The position numbers and the translations under genes are program-made. A stretch of DNA of 39,519 bases, taken from IMG/VR virus record IMGVR_UViG_3300021089_000011, positions 1 to 39,519 of that record; one strand, written 5' to 3'. This document shows positions 5,686 to 16,362 of the stretch, piece after piece. The DNA comes from a virus. The notes under the pieces are model-generated. The model searched no databases. It had not been told where the DNA came from and saw only the letters and a program-made list of their open reading frames with translations. Each line of letters begins with the position of its first letter. Positions within the stretch are counted from its first letter, which is position 1.

Positions 5686-8600
5686 TTAATCGTGGTAGTA
5701 ACAAAAACCGCTTTTGTTAGCTGTCATAACACCACACCTTTTCTTATCCTTCTTAACTTTTTTACACTGAATCTGTTTACCATCTTTTCTTTGTTCTACT
5801 TCTTGGTGAACCGTACAATACTTATTACCCTTTACAATAGGTAAACCGCATCTACCATCATTAGTTTGTTTAGCACAACCAACTTCTTTACCTTCTTTCT
5901 TTTCTTCTTCTTGCTTTTCTATGTTTACCTTTTCTTTTTCTATTTTCTTTTCCTCTTCTTTTACTTTTTGCTTCTTTGCATTTTCTATTTTCTTTTCTTC
6001 TGCAACCAAACCTTTAACCTCTAACTTCTCAGCGTCTTCAATACCAACATCCCAAGGTCTATATCCAGCGGCTAAAGAAACATTCTGCCACCATTGGTGA
6101 TCTCCAGATAAAATCTCATTTATATTATAAGACTTTTGGATTATTCTATCTAAAGGAAAATTTGTCGCCGCAGCGGTGAAACTACCAGCTATTTGGTATG
6201 CAGGATTATTAATGCTATACCCCATGTGTGGTATGATACTTTTATTTAATTGATATCCATACATAGAAGAATATAACTTTCTAGCTTTAATACCAATTGG
6301 CGGTGCAAAATTAGCAGCCTGTATTAGCGTTTGAGCATGATCAGCGTTAAAACCTTTTTTCTCTTCTTCAGCAAACTTCATGAACGTGTTTTTGGTTGTA
6401 GCAAGCACGGCTCCCGGGAGTCCACTACCACGCAATATCGTATCAAACATATTGTTTAAGGTTCTCTGCGTCTTAGTGTCAAAATTCTTATCGTCATCAT
6501 CAAATGCCGCTGTAAATAAGGCGTTTTGTAAAGCACCAAATAGTAAATTCTGAGCAGCACCGTAATAAAGTATCTTACTAATATTGTGCTTAGTATCACC
6601 CCTACCTTTAGATAGATCTAATATAGATTTTTTCATCTCTCTAGTATATTGCATCGGTGTGTTTTGAAATGCAAATACTAAACGACCAAGTCCACTAGCT
6701 TGTAATTGAGATATTTTAGAGGCATCAGAGGATTGTTGAGTTGTTTGTGTTTTTTCGTTAAATTCCGTCCATGTTAGTTTTTCTGCTTCTTTTACACTTA
6801 ATCCGTTTTTTATATGTTTATTAAAAGTGTTTCTATAAAAAGTAGCACCACCAGCGGAAATTGCAAAACTATCCGCGGTTTTTGTTATTATAAATCCTTT
6901 TGTTAGTAGACTACCAATAACTCCTTTTGCTCCACCTTTTTTAGCCATCGCAGCTAATTCGTTGTGATTAACATCTGTTTGTAAGCCACCACGCCTTTGC
7001 TTCATCATAGGAGAATTAAATATCATCGCAAAATCTTTCCAATACTGAGGTTGATTAGCAAATGCTCTGGCTGCATTTATAGGGTTGTTGGCGCCCCAAT
7101 CTATATAATTTGTTGCCGATAAAGTCTGTAATACTCCAGATCTAGTATTTAAGAACATTGTAACACCAACAGAACCATTAACCCAATCAGAGAAGTTATT
7201 CATCAACTTATCTTCCTTACTAAACACTCTATTAGAACCTTTTCTCATTCTATATATAGAGTTTTCTAAAGCTTCTCTATATGATCTACCATGTATAACT
7301 TCTAATTTGTTTAGGTTGTCCGGCGAAAAAATAGCATCAACATTGTGATTAAATTCAGCTAAATAATTATCCCTACCTTTTCCAGTCGTGATACTAGCTA
7401 AATCATGTTTTATTCCCTGCGTTAACCAGAACGCGTCAGGTTTAACATAACTTCCTTTTCCACCAGATACCATCTCTAATTGATCGGCATAAGCGTGTAA
7501 TTCAGGATTGTTAGTAACAGCATCATTTAATTTTTTAATATCTTTTTTAGATAAACCAAATTCGGTCATGTCAATACCGTTCTTTGTCCATAAATAAACT
7601 CTAGCAGCGTTAGCATTAGAAAATATTTCACCAGGTATATCTTTATCTAAAATCTTTTTTATATTTGGAAATTGCTTATTTAAAGATTTGTATTCAGTTT
7701 GGATCTTATTTTTAGCGATATTTAAAGCGTTAACTCCCATAGCGTATGGTATGTGTAAATTATCGTCATAAAATTTTTGTTGTACTTCTCCTTTTTTGCC
7801 CTTTTGATTTACTAATCTATAATTAGTTAAACCTTTAAAATCATCAGCGTTCGCTCCAACAAACCATTCTGAAGATTTCTCATACCATTTTCTTCTATCA
7901 GATATAACTCTAGCTTTAGCTGGAGAATACGTGGCTTCTTTTTTAACATCATAATTACCCTCCATCATTGAATTGAATTCTGTACTTAATTCAATATCTT
8001 TTGACGCAAAAACACCTTCGTTTATTGAACTAAATTTAGTCATTTGATCAATTAAATAATCCGGCATTTTATCGCCTTGTTTTAATTTATCTGTGTTGAT
8101 CTCCATGAAGTTCTCTCCAAACATTTCTTTATACAGCTCTATGTTACCCTGAACTTGCTCCCAATTGTGTTTAACAATTTTTTCATGTAATACTCTTTCT
8201 CTTGATTGGTTTCTGCTCTGAGCAATCTCTAAAGAAGTATTAACAAATAACGCTGATGTATTATAACCTTCTCTAGTAAACTCTCCATATCGCTGTGCCA
8301 TTACGTTTGAAGAAGCTCCCGTTGCATCCACGATAATAGTTAAACCTTGTTGCTTCGCGTTCTCAAGATCCACCTTAAACTGCTTAATAGCAGCTTGTTG
8401 TATTGTAGACCATTGACTTAGCTCTGGACTTCCTTTTTCATAAATAGATCTATCTAATGACAAACCAGCCTTCTTTAGATCCGCTTCCATTTTAGTATCA
8501 GGATTTAATATAATAGCGTCTTTTGGGATAGCTCCAGATTCTTTTAGTTTCGAAATCACATTTGATTTACCAGATCCAGCACCACCGATAGCAAATACAA

Positions 8601-11600
8601 TTTTTTTGTTAGAATTAGATAACGCCACTCTATTCTTATCGTGTAGTTCTCGAACTTTAACTACATTCTCAAGGGGGTTATCGCTTACTTTAATCCCATT
8701 CTCCTTAAGTATTGCTATATTTTCTTTGTTTTGTTTAGCAGCTTCTAGTTCTATTTCTTTGAAAGAGGCTTCACCAGTCTTTTCAACCATCTCCTGGTAT
8801 ATAGTCTTTGGTTTACCTGCTTTTATACTTTCAATACTGTAAGTAGATTTTGCTATATCAATATTATACGCGAATCTAAATATACCTGACGTATTTATCT
8901 CCCCTCCAGCTTTGTCGATCAAGTTAAACTCGCCTGTTTGACCCCATATACCAACATAATCTTCCATGTTTTCTTTACCTCTTTTATGGAATTGGTTGTT
9001 TTCTATTAACATTAAAGAAGAAACACCTTTTTCATTACTAGACATAAAGTGTTCAACTTTGTCTCCAGTTTCTGCTAAAGCAAGTTTTTCGGCCTTCGCT
9101 TTTAGTTCCCCTGGCTCGAGCCAATTTTTACTACCCTCTTTTCTTTGATTGTTTTCTTTAGTAAGTCGAGTTAAATGAGTTGTATAATATTTTTTGTACT
9201 CAGGATTGTCTTTTCCTTTAGAGTATTTACCTGTAGGTATAAATATATAACCTTCCGGAGCAAGTATTCTTTCTCCTTGAACACCAATTACTGAATTATT
9301 CTTTTTTAACCTAGCGACATAATCCATTTTTCTAGCCCATTCTGGATTTAATTTACCATCAACATATTTTTCCGTAGGAGTACCATCTTTATTCCTATGA
9401 ACATATTGCTCTAATACAGTATTCCAAACATCGTACAACTCCCTACTTGCCTTTAAGCTTTTATTTGTAAAAGTTGCCTCTGCAATCTTGACTTTCTCTG
9501 CAAGAGTACTCGCCTCTCTAATTTTATCATAAGCAGTGTAGTTTTCGCTAGCGTAAGGACTCTTAAAGCTATCAAAATTTATTTTTTCTAAACGAGCTAA
9601 GAGTTCTGGATCAAATCTAGATTCTTTTTCACCAGGTTTTGTTATAAGGTTTTTTCTTAATCCACTAATAAATGAATTCGTAACTATATTGTTTTCACCA
9701 GTAGTCCTATAGTGACTAGTAAATAATCCTTCAAATATTCTTACGTTTCCTAATACAATTCCATCTGCCAAAAATATTTCGCTCGCGATATCATTTGACT
9801 GGCTCATAAAGTTTTCTTGTGACGTACCGTTTTCTTTAAACTTCGTAGCAGACAGTTCACTAATACCACCTTTGCTATATTCCTGCTTAGCGATATGTTT
9901 TGATATTCCTTGTGTTAAAGGATCGGTTTCACTGACTCTACCAGCTTCTAATTTTTCCGCTGCATAATCTCTAACGTAACCACCCATTTTTCCAGCTAGT
10001 TCTGGTCCATAGCTTTTTGAAAAATCTTCGTGACCTAAAAGACCGTATGAATTCCACAAATCCCTATACTCATTATAATCACCGACATGACCATCTTCCA
10101 TGAGTTTATCAGCAAAATCCTTAGAAGCCATGCTCTGATCCTTTCCAGAAGCAATTTCATGTATAACAGTTTCAATCGTAGTATTATGAGCTAAGTTTGG
10201 AAACTTATCAGGGTTTTTCATTATATACTCCCTAGCGCTTTGATTGTATACGATTCTAGAAACTTGCTCTTCTAAATTTTTAATAGCAGTTTTTACGTTT
10301 CTAAAGTCTTTACTAGATTTATCTATAATATACTCTAGCTTTCCATCTTTCATTATAGTAGTTATGCCAAGGGTCGCTAAGAATTGATCCTTAGTCATTT
10401 CTATTTTATTTTGTACTGGATTACCAGCTGCGTCACCAGTCTTCTTAAACTCAACTCTTTCACCTTTAGAATAAAAGTATTTTAATAAACTATTTTGCAA
10501 TCCAGTTGCCTTGCCAGTTATTGGTGAGACATTTTGAGGAAGAGAATTATAGATCAACATCGCGTTTTCACCTATAAAATTTACTTGATCTTGTGTTTTT
10601 TTACCAAAAGAAATTAAGTTAGGATTTTTTAAGGTTTTATAACTAGCAGTACTGAAATCAACCCCTTCAAAAGAAGCCTCCATTTCTTTTACCATTTCCC
10701 CTGTTACTACTTTCTCTCCATTTATTACTAATTCTTCTTTAACTGTAACGAGAGTTTCTGTTGGCACTGGCGAACCTTTTGTTCCACCACCACCTAAGCC
10801 GTCTTCGTTTGTTAGCGTGTCAAAGTCAAAATCTCTTTTAGTACCTACTAACTCTTTTGTTTTTAAGTATTGATAAGCATTCCCATCTCTAAGTTTAAAT
10901 GCAGGCGTAGCGTATCCCATGAATGGTGTTGGATTGTCTATCCATTTACCGTCTTTCAGTATTTTAAACTGATAAGAATCTACCAACTTCTCAAACTCAC
11001 GCATCATGGCTTGTTTGAAATCGCTCTTTTCAACTCTATCCTCTTTACTAACTCCAGCTCCCTTATTATAAAGCTGGTTAATAATTTTATCTATACCTTT
11101 TTGATTGTTTTGTATTAAATCATGCTTTAAAGAATTTAAACCATTTAGTCCTTTCTTTTGATTTTCTAAATCTCTCCATTCTTTCTCTTTAGCTTTATCT
11201 GTCCAAGCACCGTCTTTATAGTATTTATCAAATAATTCTTTAGAAGTAACGCTAATGCTTTCTACTTGCAATTTTATTGCGTCAAAAGAAAGACCTCTTC
11301 CACTTTTTCTAGGATCAGGATCTTTGCTTATTTCTTGGTATGGATTCTCTTTTAAATTCTTTTGAATTGTTGTGTTTTGTTCTACTATTTTTTCATTTTT
11401 AACCTCATTGCCAAACTCTAAAGGAGCTTGACCTTCTGGACTTCTGGAGGTGAATCTTGGATCTTTTAAGGTTTTGTTTATTTCAACTAATTCAAGCCTA
11501 AGGTTTTCAATTGCAACATTATCAGCTTCAGTTCTTTTGTCTTTTGGAGAACTATTTATTTCCTTTATTATCTCTTGCTTACGATTATTTAAATTAGTAA

Positions 11601-14600
11601 TCTCTATATTCTTAGAACCCCTTGGCGTGACAACCTCGCTTGTTAACTCAGTGTGCGTAGATAATATATCTAAACCTCCTTTCTCAACAGGTTTTCCAAG
11701 TAGTTTTATAAACGCGTCGAAAGATTTTTCGTTGAACTTACCTCCTTCAAGACCTCTAGCCACAACACCTAACAACTCCATAGCATCTTTTGCCTTAACG
11801 TTAGTAAACATATTAAAGTTTTCTCTTAGCATTGTTTTAATATCAACAGCCAACGACTGCATATCAGATTGCGCTACTTTTTCATAGTATATTTCTGGTT
11901 TAGATAAAAATTCTACCATATACCCAAGGAACTCTTCACTTTTAACACTACCTGTGCCTTGGTAATAGTCTTCTATAAATTCAGCTAACTTATACTCTCT
12001 AGTTCCTTTGTTTGCTTCTGTCATGTAAACTGAAAAGTCAATATTCTTAAATTTATCAGCAACATTTTCTATAAATACTTCTTTTCTTTGTTTACCACCT
12101 TGACTAAAGTAAGCGTCAACAGTTGCGTGTATCAAGGCCTCGTGTTGCACTTTACCAACCTTGTATAGTTTAGGATTTATTAATATAAAAGGTTTGTCTT
12201 GTTTTTTTCCTTTAAACATAGATCCTTTATAGTTATATTGAGCAGCGTTAGTTTTGTGATAAAAATCAGCAGGGTTTTCAGAAAAATGAATATCAAAACC
12301 TCTATACTCAGGATTTTCTTTTGTTAACTTTGCTTGAAACTCACTCGCGTTACCAAATCTATTCTCCATAGTTTCCTTCCACTTTGGATTTGTTTTTGGA
12401 TCTAGACTAGTTAAAGTTTCATGCTCTTTGATCATTTGGTCTATAGTAAGCTTTCCGTTTAACAGCGCGTTATATTTGTCTATAGCTTCTTTTTCTGATA
12501 ATTTTTTGTTACCAAATACTTTTGTAAATATACCAGTACCAGGTTCCATTTCTACAACGCTATAAAGCTCTCTCATTTGCTTTTCTATATCTCTAATAGC
12601 AGAATATTTACCAGCTTCACCCATTAGATCTGTTTTTCTAATATTATGCAAGCCATGGAAAGTAAATGCAGCAGCGTGAGTTAGCCATCTTTGAACATTT
12701 TCACCTGAATCACCGAAATACTTTTCAAACTCTTCTTGGAACTGAACGTCTCCCTTTAAATGTTTTATATAATCACTAGTAACTTTTGCTACATCAAGAG
12801 AAGTAGCACCAACCATACCTACTTTAAATGTTTTTTGATATAATTTAGCAATAGGGCCAAATCTTTTAAAGTTAGCTATACCATGTGTGGCGTCACCGAT
12901 AATTGAAAAAGTCAAACCATCACCTTGGTTGAAGCCCATTATCCCATTCATTTTAAACTCTTCAATACCAGCTCTAGCTCCAAAAGCCACAACGTTATCC
13001 CAAATATTCTTAGACTTTTTCATGTTTGCTAATATACGAGCAGCACCAGTAAAACTTAAAACCCCACCTGTAGCATAACTTAGCGCAGCCAACTGCGCGG
13101 CTATAGGCACAAACCCACCTATAGTCTCCCCTATTCTTTCGTTCCACTCTTGATCAAAAGCTTTTAATTGTTTGGGTGATAACTCTATTTGTTTTAAGTG
13201 AACATTCTTACCGTTTATTTCTATCATACCTCCCACAGAGGCTGCATAAGAATTATATTCATTCACAACATCACGTAAGTGATTTAAAGTTTGCCTACGT
13301 GTTAAATCACCTTCTTGAGCTGGCATACCAACTGTGTGTTTAGTAGCATCTACCAATCCATTCCAAACACTATTAACGAAGCTAATATTTTTCTTAATAG
13401 CTGGTAAATCTATGTTTAAACGCAGCATCTTTTTTATAGAGAATTCTTGCGCAATAGACTTTAATCTAAAAGCCTCGTAATCCTCCCATAAACCTTTATC
13501 TGCATCGCTCATTTCTTTACCATATAAATTCCACTTATCTAATTTATGTGAATTAAATCCAGCCTCGTAAAGTTTTTGAATTGAAATCGTCATCTTCCCA
13601 TCTTTACCCCCTAACATACTACTAAGCTCTCTTGCTTGTGGAAACACGCGGAAAAAGTCCATTGATTCTGATCCAAGATTACCTATATTAAGAGTTATTT
13701 TTTTATCTAAAAACTCTTTTTCAGTATGTTGCCTTATCTTTAGAACGTTATCATGGTAATGCTCATAAACTTCAGCATCGGTCATTGTAGCTGGTAGCGA
13801 AGCTGCTAATATAGCTAGTTCAAGATCCGAAAGACCTTTAAACTCTTCAGCGAGTTCTCCAGCTTCTTCAATAGCCTCAACGCTGTACTCATTATTAAAC
13901 AACATGCTAGATAACTCTGGATTTTCAATTACCACCGTTGGTGGTTTACCACCCCAAGCACGAAAGGTAGGATCATGAGTATATATGGGAGTCTCAATTT
14001 TTGCGTTTTCAAGAATTTGAGCTTTTAAATCGTCAAGTTCTTTAATTTTTTCTCGCCTGACATTTGTATCAGTTATATTTTCTAGTTCCGCTTCCTTTTT
14101 CTTTATATCCTGAAGTAAACCATACTTTATCTTCAATCTTGGGTTAGTATTTAAACTCTTGAGAAATTCAGCTTCTCTTTCTCGTTTAAATTCAAGATCT
14201 AATTCTTCACCACTAACCTCTAAATTTTTTGAGTTATTATTATCGGTGTTAATCTGCTGGACAATACCATCATACATACTGAATAGTTTATTGAAATCTT
14301 CTTTGTTTATTACGGCGTCAGGTTGCATCTTATTGACCCTATCAAAAACAGCAGTTCGTATTTCATCTTTATCATCCTCGCTGAGTTCTCCAGCTCTAAC
14401 AGAGCTATATCTAGCGCTTAACCCCATAGATTCTGGATCTGTTATAGCTATTTCAATCCCACCGTGAATAAGCTGCGTGATTACCTCCACTTGTTCTGGG
14501 TTGGCTTTGTAACCGTTTGCCGCTAATTGCCTTTCAGTGTCAAAGGTTGGGTTTATGTCTTCTTTGTTTATCAGTTTAATATCATAAAAACCATCTTCCC

Positions 14601-15324
14601 CTGGCGTTTGGTTTGTTAAGTTAAATATATATTTTTGATCTCCAGATATTTCTTGACTATCTAACCAAGTCGTTATATCTTCTAATGAATTCGCGTTATT
14701 CTGCTTTACAAGATCAAACACTTGTTTATTACCATTAGCAGCTGTAATATTAATAAATTTTCCATGTTGAGCGTGCTTGGCCCAGTTAGCGTTCACATCT
14801 TGAATACTTGCCGCACTAACTTTGAAACCTCTATTACCTATATAACTATTTAACCAATTACTAGTTTTCTCAACTGCATCATCTCCAATTATTTTGTCAT
14901 TATAATCTTCTACGTTTAATATAGTTGAAATTGGATTTTTTGGAGGAACCACGACATCTGGTATTTTTATAATACTAATTCCGTCAATACCGGTTTTACT
15001 CAATTTAGCCTCAAACTTTAACGTTTCTTCATCGTCAAAATTTTGTAGCAAACGAACTATTTCATTTTCTTGAAACCCTCGTGCCTCTAAGTCTTCTTTA
15101 AGTTTTTTTCTATCTTTCTTGTGTTGTGAATCCCACGAAGATTTTTCCAAATCTAAATCCGTATTCTCGGGTGTTGTGTTTTTTGACGTTGCAACCACAC
15201 CCTTGTTTGCATCGCCATTCGTCTTTCCCACGTTATCTAATTCGTTTTCTAATAACTCTATTTCTTCTGGAGTGCCTCCATTAGCCTTCACGTCAGCTAT
15301 TACCTCTGGTGTTATTGTTGTCAT
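5686..15324 (-). CDS. Giant polyvalent internal/ejected protein (3212 aa)
   Basis: A single uninterrupted 3212-residue protein, probably packaged in the virion and ejected with the DNA, as are T7 gp16-like and crAss cargo proteins. Recognisable parts: charged coiled-coil N-terminal third; hydrophobic/amphipathic segments near 730-760 ('PIAAQLAALSYATGG'); an H-E-A-L-I-H motif at 1061-1066 followed by E-F-I-E-D, metallopeptidase-like but HExxxH rather than HExxH; a P-loop G-G-A-G-S-G-K-S at 2247-2254 that opens a zeta-toxin-like kinase domain (about 2240-2420; I-I-V-D-A-T-G, R-N-Q-S-R-E-R); a conserved C-terminal membrane-active-looking region (about 2650-3050) with F-Q-N-T-P-M-Q-Y-T-R, well known from marine phage giant proteins; a K/E-rich linker; and two Cys/His fingers at 3150-3173 and 3187-3211. 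No phage RNA polymerase D-x-D-G-D motif was found. Starts 6 bases after the previous stop. Confidence 0.75.
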   Translation of the reverse strand: MTTITPEVIADVKANGGTPEEIELLENELDNVGKTNGDANKGVVATSKNTTPENTDLDLEKSSWDSQHKKDRKKLKEDLEARGFQENEIVRLLQNFDDEETLKFEAKLSKTGIDGISIIKIPDVVVPPKNPISTILNVEDYNDKIIGDDAVEKTSNWLNSYIGNRGFKVSAASIQDVNANWAKHAQHGKFINITAANGNKQVFDLVKQNNANSLEDITTWLDSQEISGDQKYIFNLTNQTPGEDGFYDIKLINKEDINPTFDTERQLAANGYKANPEQVEVITQLIHGGIEIAITDPESMGLSARYSSVRAGELSEDDKDEIRTAVFDRVNKMQPDAVINKEDFNKLFSMYDGIVQQINTDNNNSKNLEVSGEELDLEFKREREAEFLKSLNTNPRLKIKYGLLQDIKKKEAELENITDTNVRREKIKELDDLKAQILENAKIETPIYTHDPTFRAWGGKPPTVVIENPELSSMLFNNEYSVEAIEEAGELAEEFKGLSDLELAILAASLPATMTDAEVYEHYHDNVLKIRQHTEKEFLDKKITLNIGNLGSESMDFFRVFPQARELSSMLGGKDGKMTISIQKLYEAGFNSHKLDKWNLYGKEMSDADKGLWEDYEAFRLKSIAQEFSIKKMLRLNIDLPAIKKNISFVNSVWNGLVDATKHTVGMPAQEGDLTRRQTLNHLRDVVNEYNSYAASVGGMIEINGKNVHLKQIELSPKQLKAFDQEWNERIGETIGGFVPIAAQLAALSYATGGVLSFTGAARILANMKKSKNIWDNVVAFGARAGIEEFKMNGIMGFNQGDGLTFSIIGDATHGIANFKRFGPIAKLYQKTFKVGMVGATSLDVAKVTSDYIKHLKGDVQFQEEFEKYFGDSGENVQRWLTHAAAFTFHGLHNIRKTDLMGEAGKYSAIRDIEKQMRELYSVVEMEPGTGIFTKVFGNKKLSEKEAIDKYNALLNGKLTIDQMIKEHETLTSLDPKTNPKWKETMENRFGNASEFQAKLTKENPEYRGFDIHFSENPADFYHKTNAAQYNYKGSMFKGKKQDKPFILINPKLYKVGKVQHEALIHATVDAYFSQGGKQRKEVFIENVADKFKNIDFSVYMTEANKGTREYKLAEFIEDYYQGTGSVKSEEFLGYMVEFLSKPEIYYEKVAQSDMQSLAVDIKTMLRENFNMFTNVKAKDAMELLGVVARGLEGGKFNEKSFDAFIKLLGKPVEKGGLDILSTHTELTSEVVTPRGSKNIEITNLNNRKQEIIKEINSSPKDKRTEADNVAIENLRLELVEINKTLKDPRFTSRSPEGQAPLEFGNEVKNEKIVEQNTTIQKNLKENPYQEISKDPDPRKSGRGLSFDAIKLQVESISVTSKELFDKYYKDGAWTDKAKEKEWRDLENQKKGLNGLNSLKHDLIQNNQKGIDKIINQLYNKGAGVSKEDRVEKSDFKQAMMREFEKLVDSYQFKILKDGKWIDNPTPFMGYATPAFKLRDGNAYQYLKTKELVGTKRDFDFDTLTNEDGLGGGGTKGSPVPTETLVTVKEELVINGEKVVTGEMVKEMEASFEGVDFSTASYKTLKNPNLISFGKKTQDQVNFIGENAMLIYNSLPQNVSPITGKATGLQNSLLKYFYSKGERVEFKKTGDAAGNPVQNKIEMTKDQFLATLGITTIMKDGKLEYIIDKSSKDFRNVKTAIKNLEEQVSRIVYNQSAREYIMKNPDKFPNLAHNTTIETVIHEIASGKDQSMASKDFADKLMEDGHVGDYNEYRDLWNSYGLLGHEDFSKSYGPELAGKMGGYVRDYAAEKLEAGRVSETDPLTQGISKHIAKQEYSKGGISELSATKFKENGTSQENFMSQSNDIASEIFLADGIVLGNVRIFEGLFTSHYRTTGENNIVTNSFISGLRKNLITKPGEKESRFDPELLARLEKINFDSFKSPYASENYTAYDKIREASTLAEKVKIAEATFTNKSLKASRELYDVWNTVLEQYVHRNKDGTPTEKYVDGKLNPEWARKMDYVARLKKNNSVIGVQGERILAPEGYIFIPTGKYSKGKDNPEYKKYYTTHLTRLTKENNQRKEGSKNWLEPGELKAKAEKLALAETGDKVEHFMSSNEKGVSSLMLIENNQFHKRGKENMEDYVGIWGQTGEFNLIDKAGGEINTSGIFRFAYNIDIAKSTYSIESIKAGKPKTIYQEMVEKTGEASFKEIELEAAKQNKENIAILKENGIKVSDNPLENVVKVRELHDKNRVALSNSNKKIVFAIGGAGSGKSNVISKLKESGAIPKDAIILNPDTKMEADLKKAGLSLDRSIYEKGSPELSQWSTIQQAAIKQFKVDLENAKQQGLTIIVDATGASSNVMAQRYGEFTREGYNTSALFVNTSLEIAQSRNQSRERVLHEKIVKHNWEQVQGNIELYKEMFGENFMEINTDKLKQGDKMPDYLIDQMTKFSSINEGVFASKDIELSTEFNSMMEGNYDVKKEATYSPAKARVISDRRKWYEKSSEWFVGANADDFKGLTNYRLVNQKGKKGEVQQKFYDDNLHIPYAMGVNALNIAKNKIQTEYKSLNKQFPNIKKILDKDIPGEIFSNANAARVYLWTKNGIDMTEFGLSKKDIKKLNDAVTNNPELHAYADQLEMVSGGKGSYVKPDAFWLTQGIKHDLASITTGKGRDNYLAEFNHNVDAIFSPDNLNKLEVIHGRSYREALENSIYRMRKGSNRVFSKEDKLMNNFSDWVNGSVGVTMFLNTRSGVLQTLSATNYIDWGANNPINAARAFANQPQYWKDFAMIFNSPMMKQRRGGLQTDVNHNELAAMAKKGGAKGVIGSLLTKGFIITKTADSFAISAGGATFYRNTFNKHIKNGLSVKEAEKLTWTEFNEKTQTTQQSSDASKISQLQASGLGRLVFAFQNTPMQYTREMKKSILDLSKGRGDTKHNISKILYYGAAQNLLFGALQNALFTAAFDDDDKNFDTKTQRTLNNMFDTILRGSGLPGAVLATTKNTFMKFAEEEKKGFNADHAQTLIQAANFAPPIGIKARKLYSSMYGYQLNKSIIPHMGYSINNPAYQIAGSFTAAATNFPLDRIIQKSYNINEILSGDHQWWQNVSLAAGYRPWDVGIEDAEKLEVKGLVAEEKKIENAKKQKVKEEEKKIEKEKVNIEKQEEEKKEGKEVGCAKQTNDGRCGLPIVKGNKYCTVHQEVEQRKDGKQIQCKKVKKDKKRCGVMTANKSGFCYYHD

Positions 15325-15330
15325 ATGATT

Positions 15331-16326
15331 TTATTTACTATATTTTTTTACGATTTCTTGAGCGATTTGCGCTTGAGTTTTCTTCACTTGTCCTGTTTCC
15401 TTATCTATAACCCCATAAACATCTTTCATTACATTTGTTATATATTTTCCTAAATATTTTTGTAAAATAGCGTAGTTAGCTGGGTCTTTCATCCAAGAAC
15501 TGTCCCCTTGTAATGGCTCTCCAGTTTCTGGGTTTGTGTAAAAATAAGGATCAGCTAATCCGTCATTCCATTGATCAGCAAATGATTTTGAACTATTATC
15601 TCCAGCTAAGTCTGCAAAAGCAAGTCCAATGGTATTTGAAGCCCCTTTATCCGTTAACTCATTCATAAGACGTTTATACACCCACTCTTCGTCAAATGGT
15701 TTTCCTTCTATTTGGTTTTGTTTAGTTTCTTCAGCTAATCTCCAAATATTAGCTTTACTTTCATATGGCTCTATAACTATAGGTGATTGCCCACTAGTTG
15801 GATTAGAAGCGTCGTCTAACTTAAAATAACTAATATCTTCTGGTTTTTTACCATAGACACTGGCCATACTTATTTTACCATCATCATCAATATGATAACC
15901 ATCCGCTTGTCCAGCTAGAACGAGAAAATTAGTATATAGATTAGCGTCTTGGGAACCAGGGCTTATAGATCCTAATGCTTTTTTCAAATCTAAAGTTCCT
16001 AAGTTTAATTTTCCTAATTGATCTTTCAACGTTGGAAGAGATCCAGCTAGTTTTTCCATTTCTAATCTAATCTGTTCGTGTTCTGGACTGTTTTTATCAT
16101 AACCCTCCCTTAAGTCGGTTAAGTCATCCATTTTTCTAGCCACTTCTCTAACAAATGGACTTACAACTTTTTGAATATGTGAGGGTATATAGTTAATGTC
16201 GCTCAGCTTTTCAGGAGATTCATTGTTAATATAATTATATCCACGCTCCATTTTTTGCCCAACAATATCCACCGGCGGTTGCACACCACCTGAGTAAGTT
16301 TTTTCTTTTTTTTGTTTTTTTGCCAT
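15331..16326 (-). CDS. Conserved phage protein next to the giant ejection protein
   Basis: A 331-residue soluble protein, starting with a lysine-rich stretch (M-A-K-K-Q-K-K-E-K). The middle (60-125) is helical and charged; the second half mixes helices with D-D-D-G-K and N-P-E-T-G-E-P turns, and the C-terminus ends in a helix followed by K-K-Y-S-K. There are no transmembrane helices or signal peptide. I cannot assign a family. It sits between an Ala/Gln-rich ejection-type protein and the giant internal protein, the place where podoviruses keep internal core proteins (compare T7 gp14-gp15-gp16), so a role as a second internal core or ejected protein is likely. Confidence 0.5.
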   Translation of the reverse strand: MAKKQKKEKTYSGGVQPPVDIVGQKMERGYNYINNESPEKLSDINYIPSHIQKVVSPFVREVARKMDDLTDLREGYDKNSPEHEQIRLEMEKLAGSLPTLKDQLGKLNLGTLDLKKALGSISPGSQDANLYTNFLVLAGQADGYHIDDDGKISMASVYGKKPEDISYFKLDDASNPTSGQSPIVIEPYESKANIWRLAEETKQNQIEGKPFDEEWVYKRLMNELTDKGASNTIGLAFADLAGDNSSKSFADQWNDGLADPYFYTNPETGEPLQGDSSWMKDPANYAILQKYLGKYITNVMKDVYGVIDKETGQVKKTQAQIAQEIVKKYSK

Positions 16327-16352
16327 TAGTTATTTTTTCAAAATTAAAAGTT

Positions 16353-16362
16353 ATCAGCTGAT
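16353..16362. repeat. Perfect 10-base palindrome ATCAGCTGAT
   Basis: Located in the 41-base gap between the Ala/Gln-rich protein and the 331-residue protein. It could be a small operator or a chance palindrome; it is too short for a terminator and no T run follows. Confidence 0.3.

Noticed and set aside
10820-10845. D-F-D-F-D segment in the giant protein as a two-barrel RNA polymerase catalytic motif
   Set aside because: The polymerase loop in crAss-like proteins is D-x-D-G-D with a conserved glycine and surrounding barrel strands. Here the segment (K-R-D-F-D-F-D-T-L-T-N) lacks the glycine and lies in a loop-like, G-rich region.
11450-11887. Long plus-strand open frames opposite the giant protein (such as 145 codons here) as real genes
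   Set aside because: They are antisense to well-supported reading frames, have Ser/Leu/Phe-rich composition typical of complement-strand shadows, and no leader or motif supports them.
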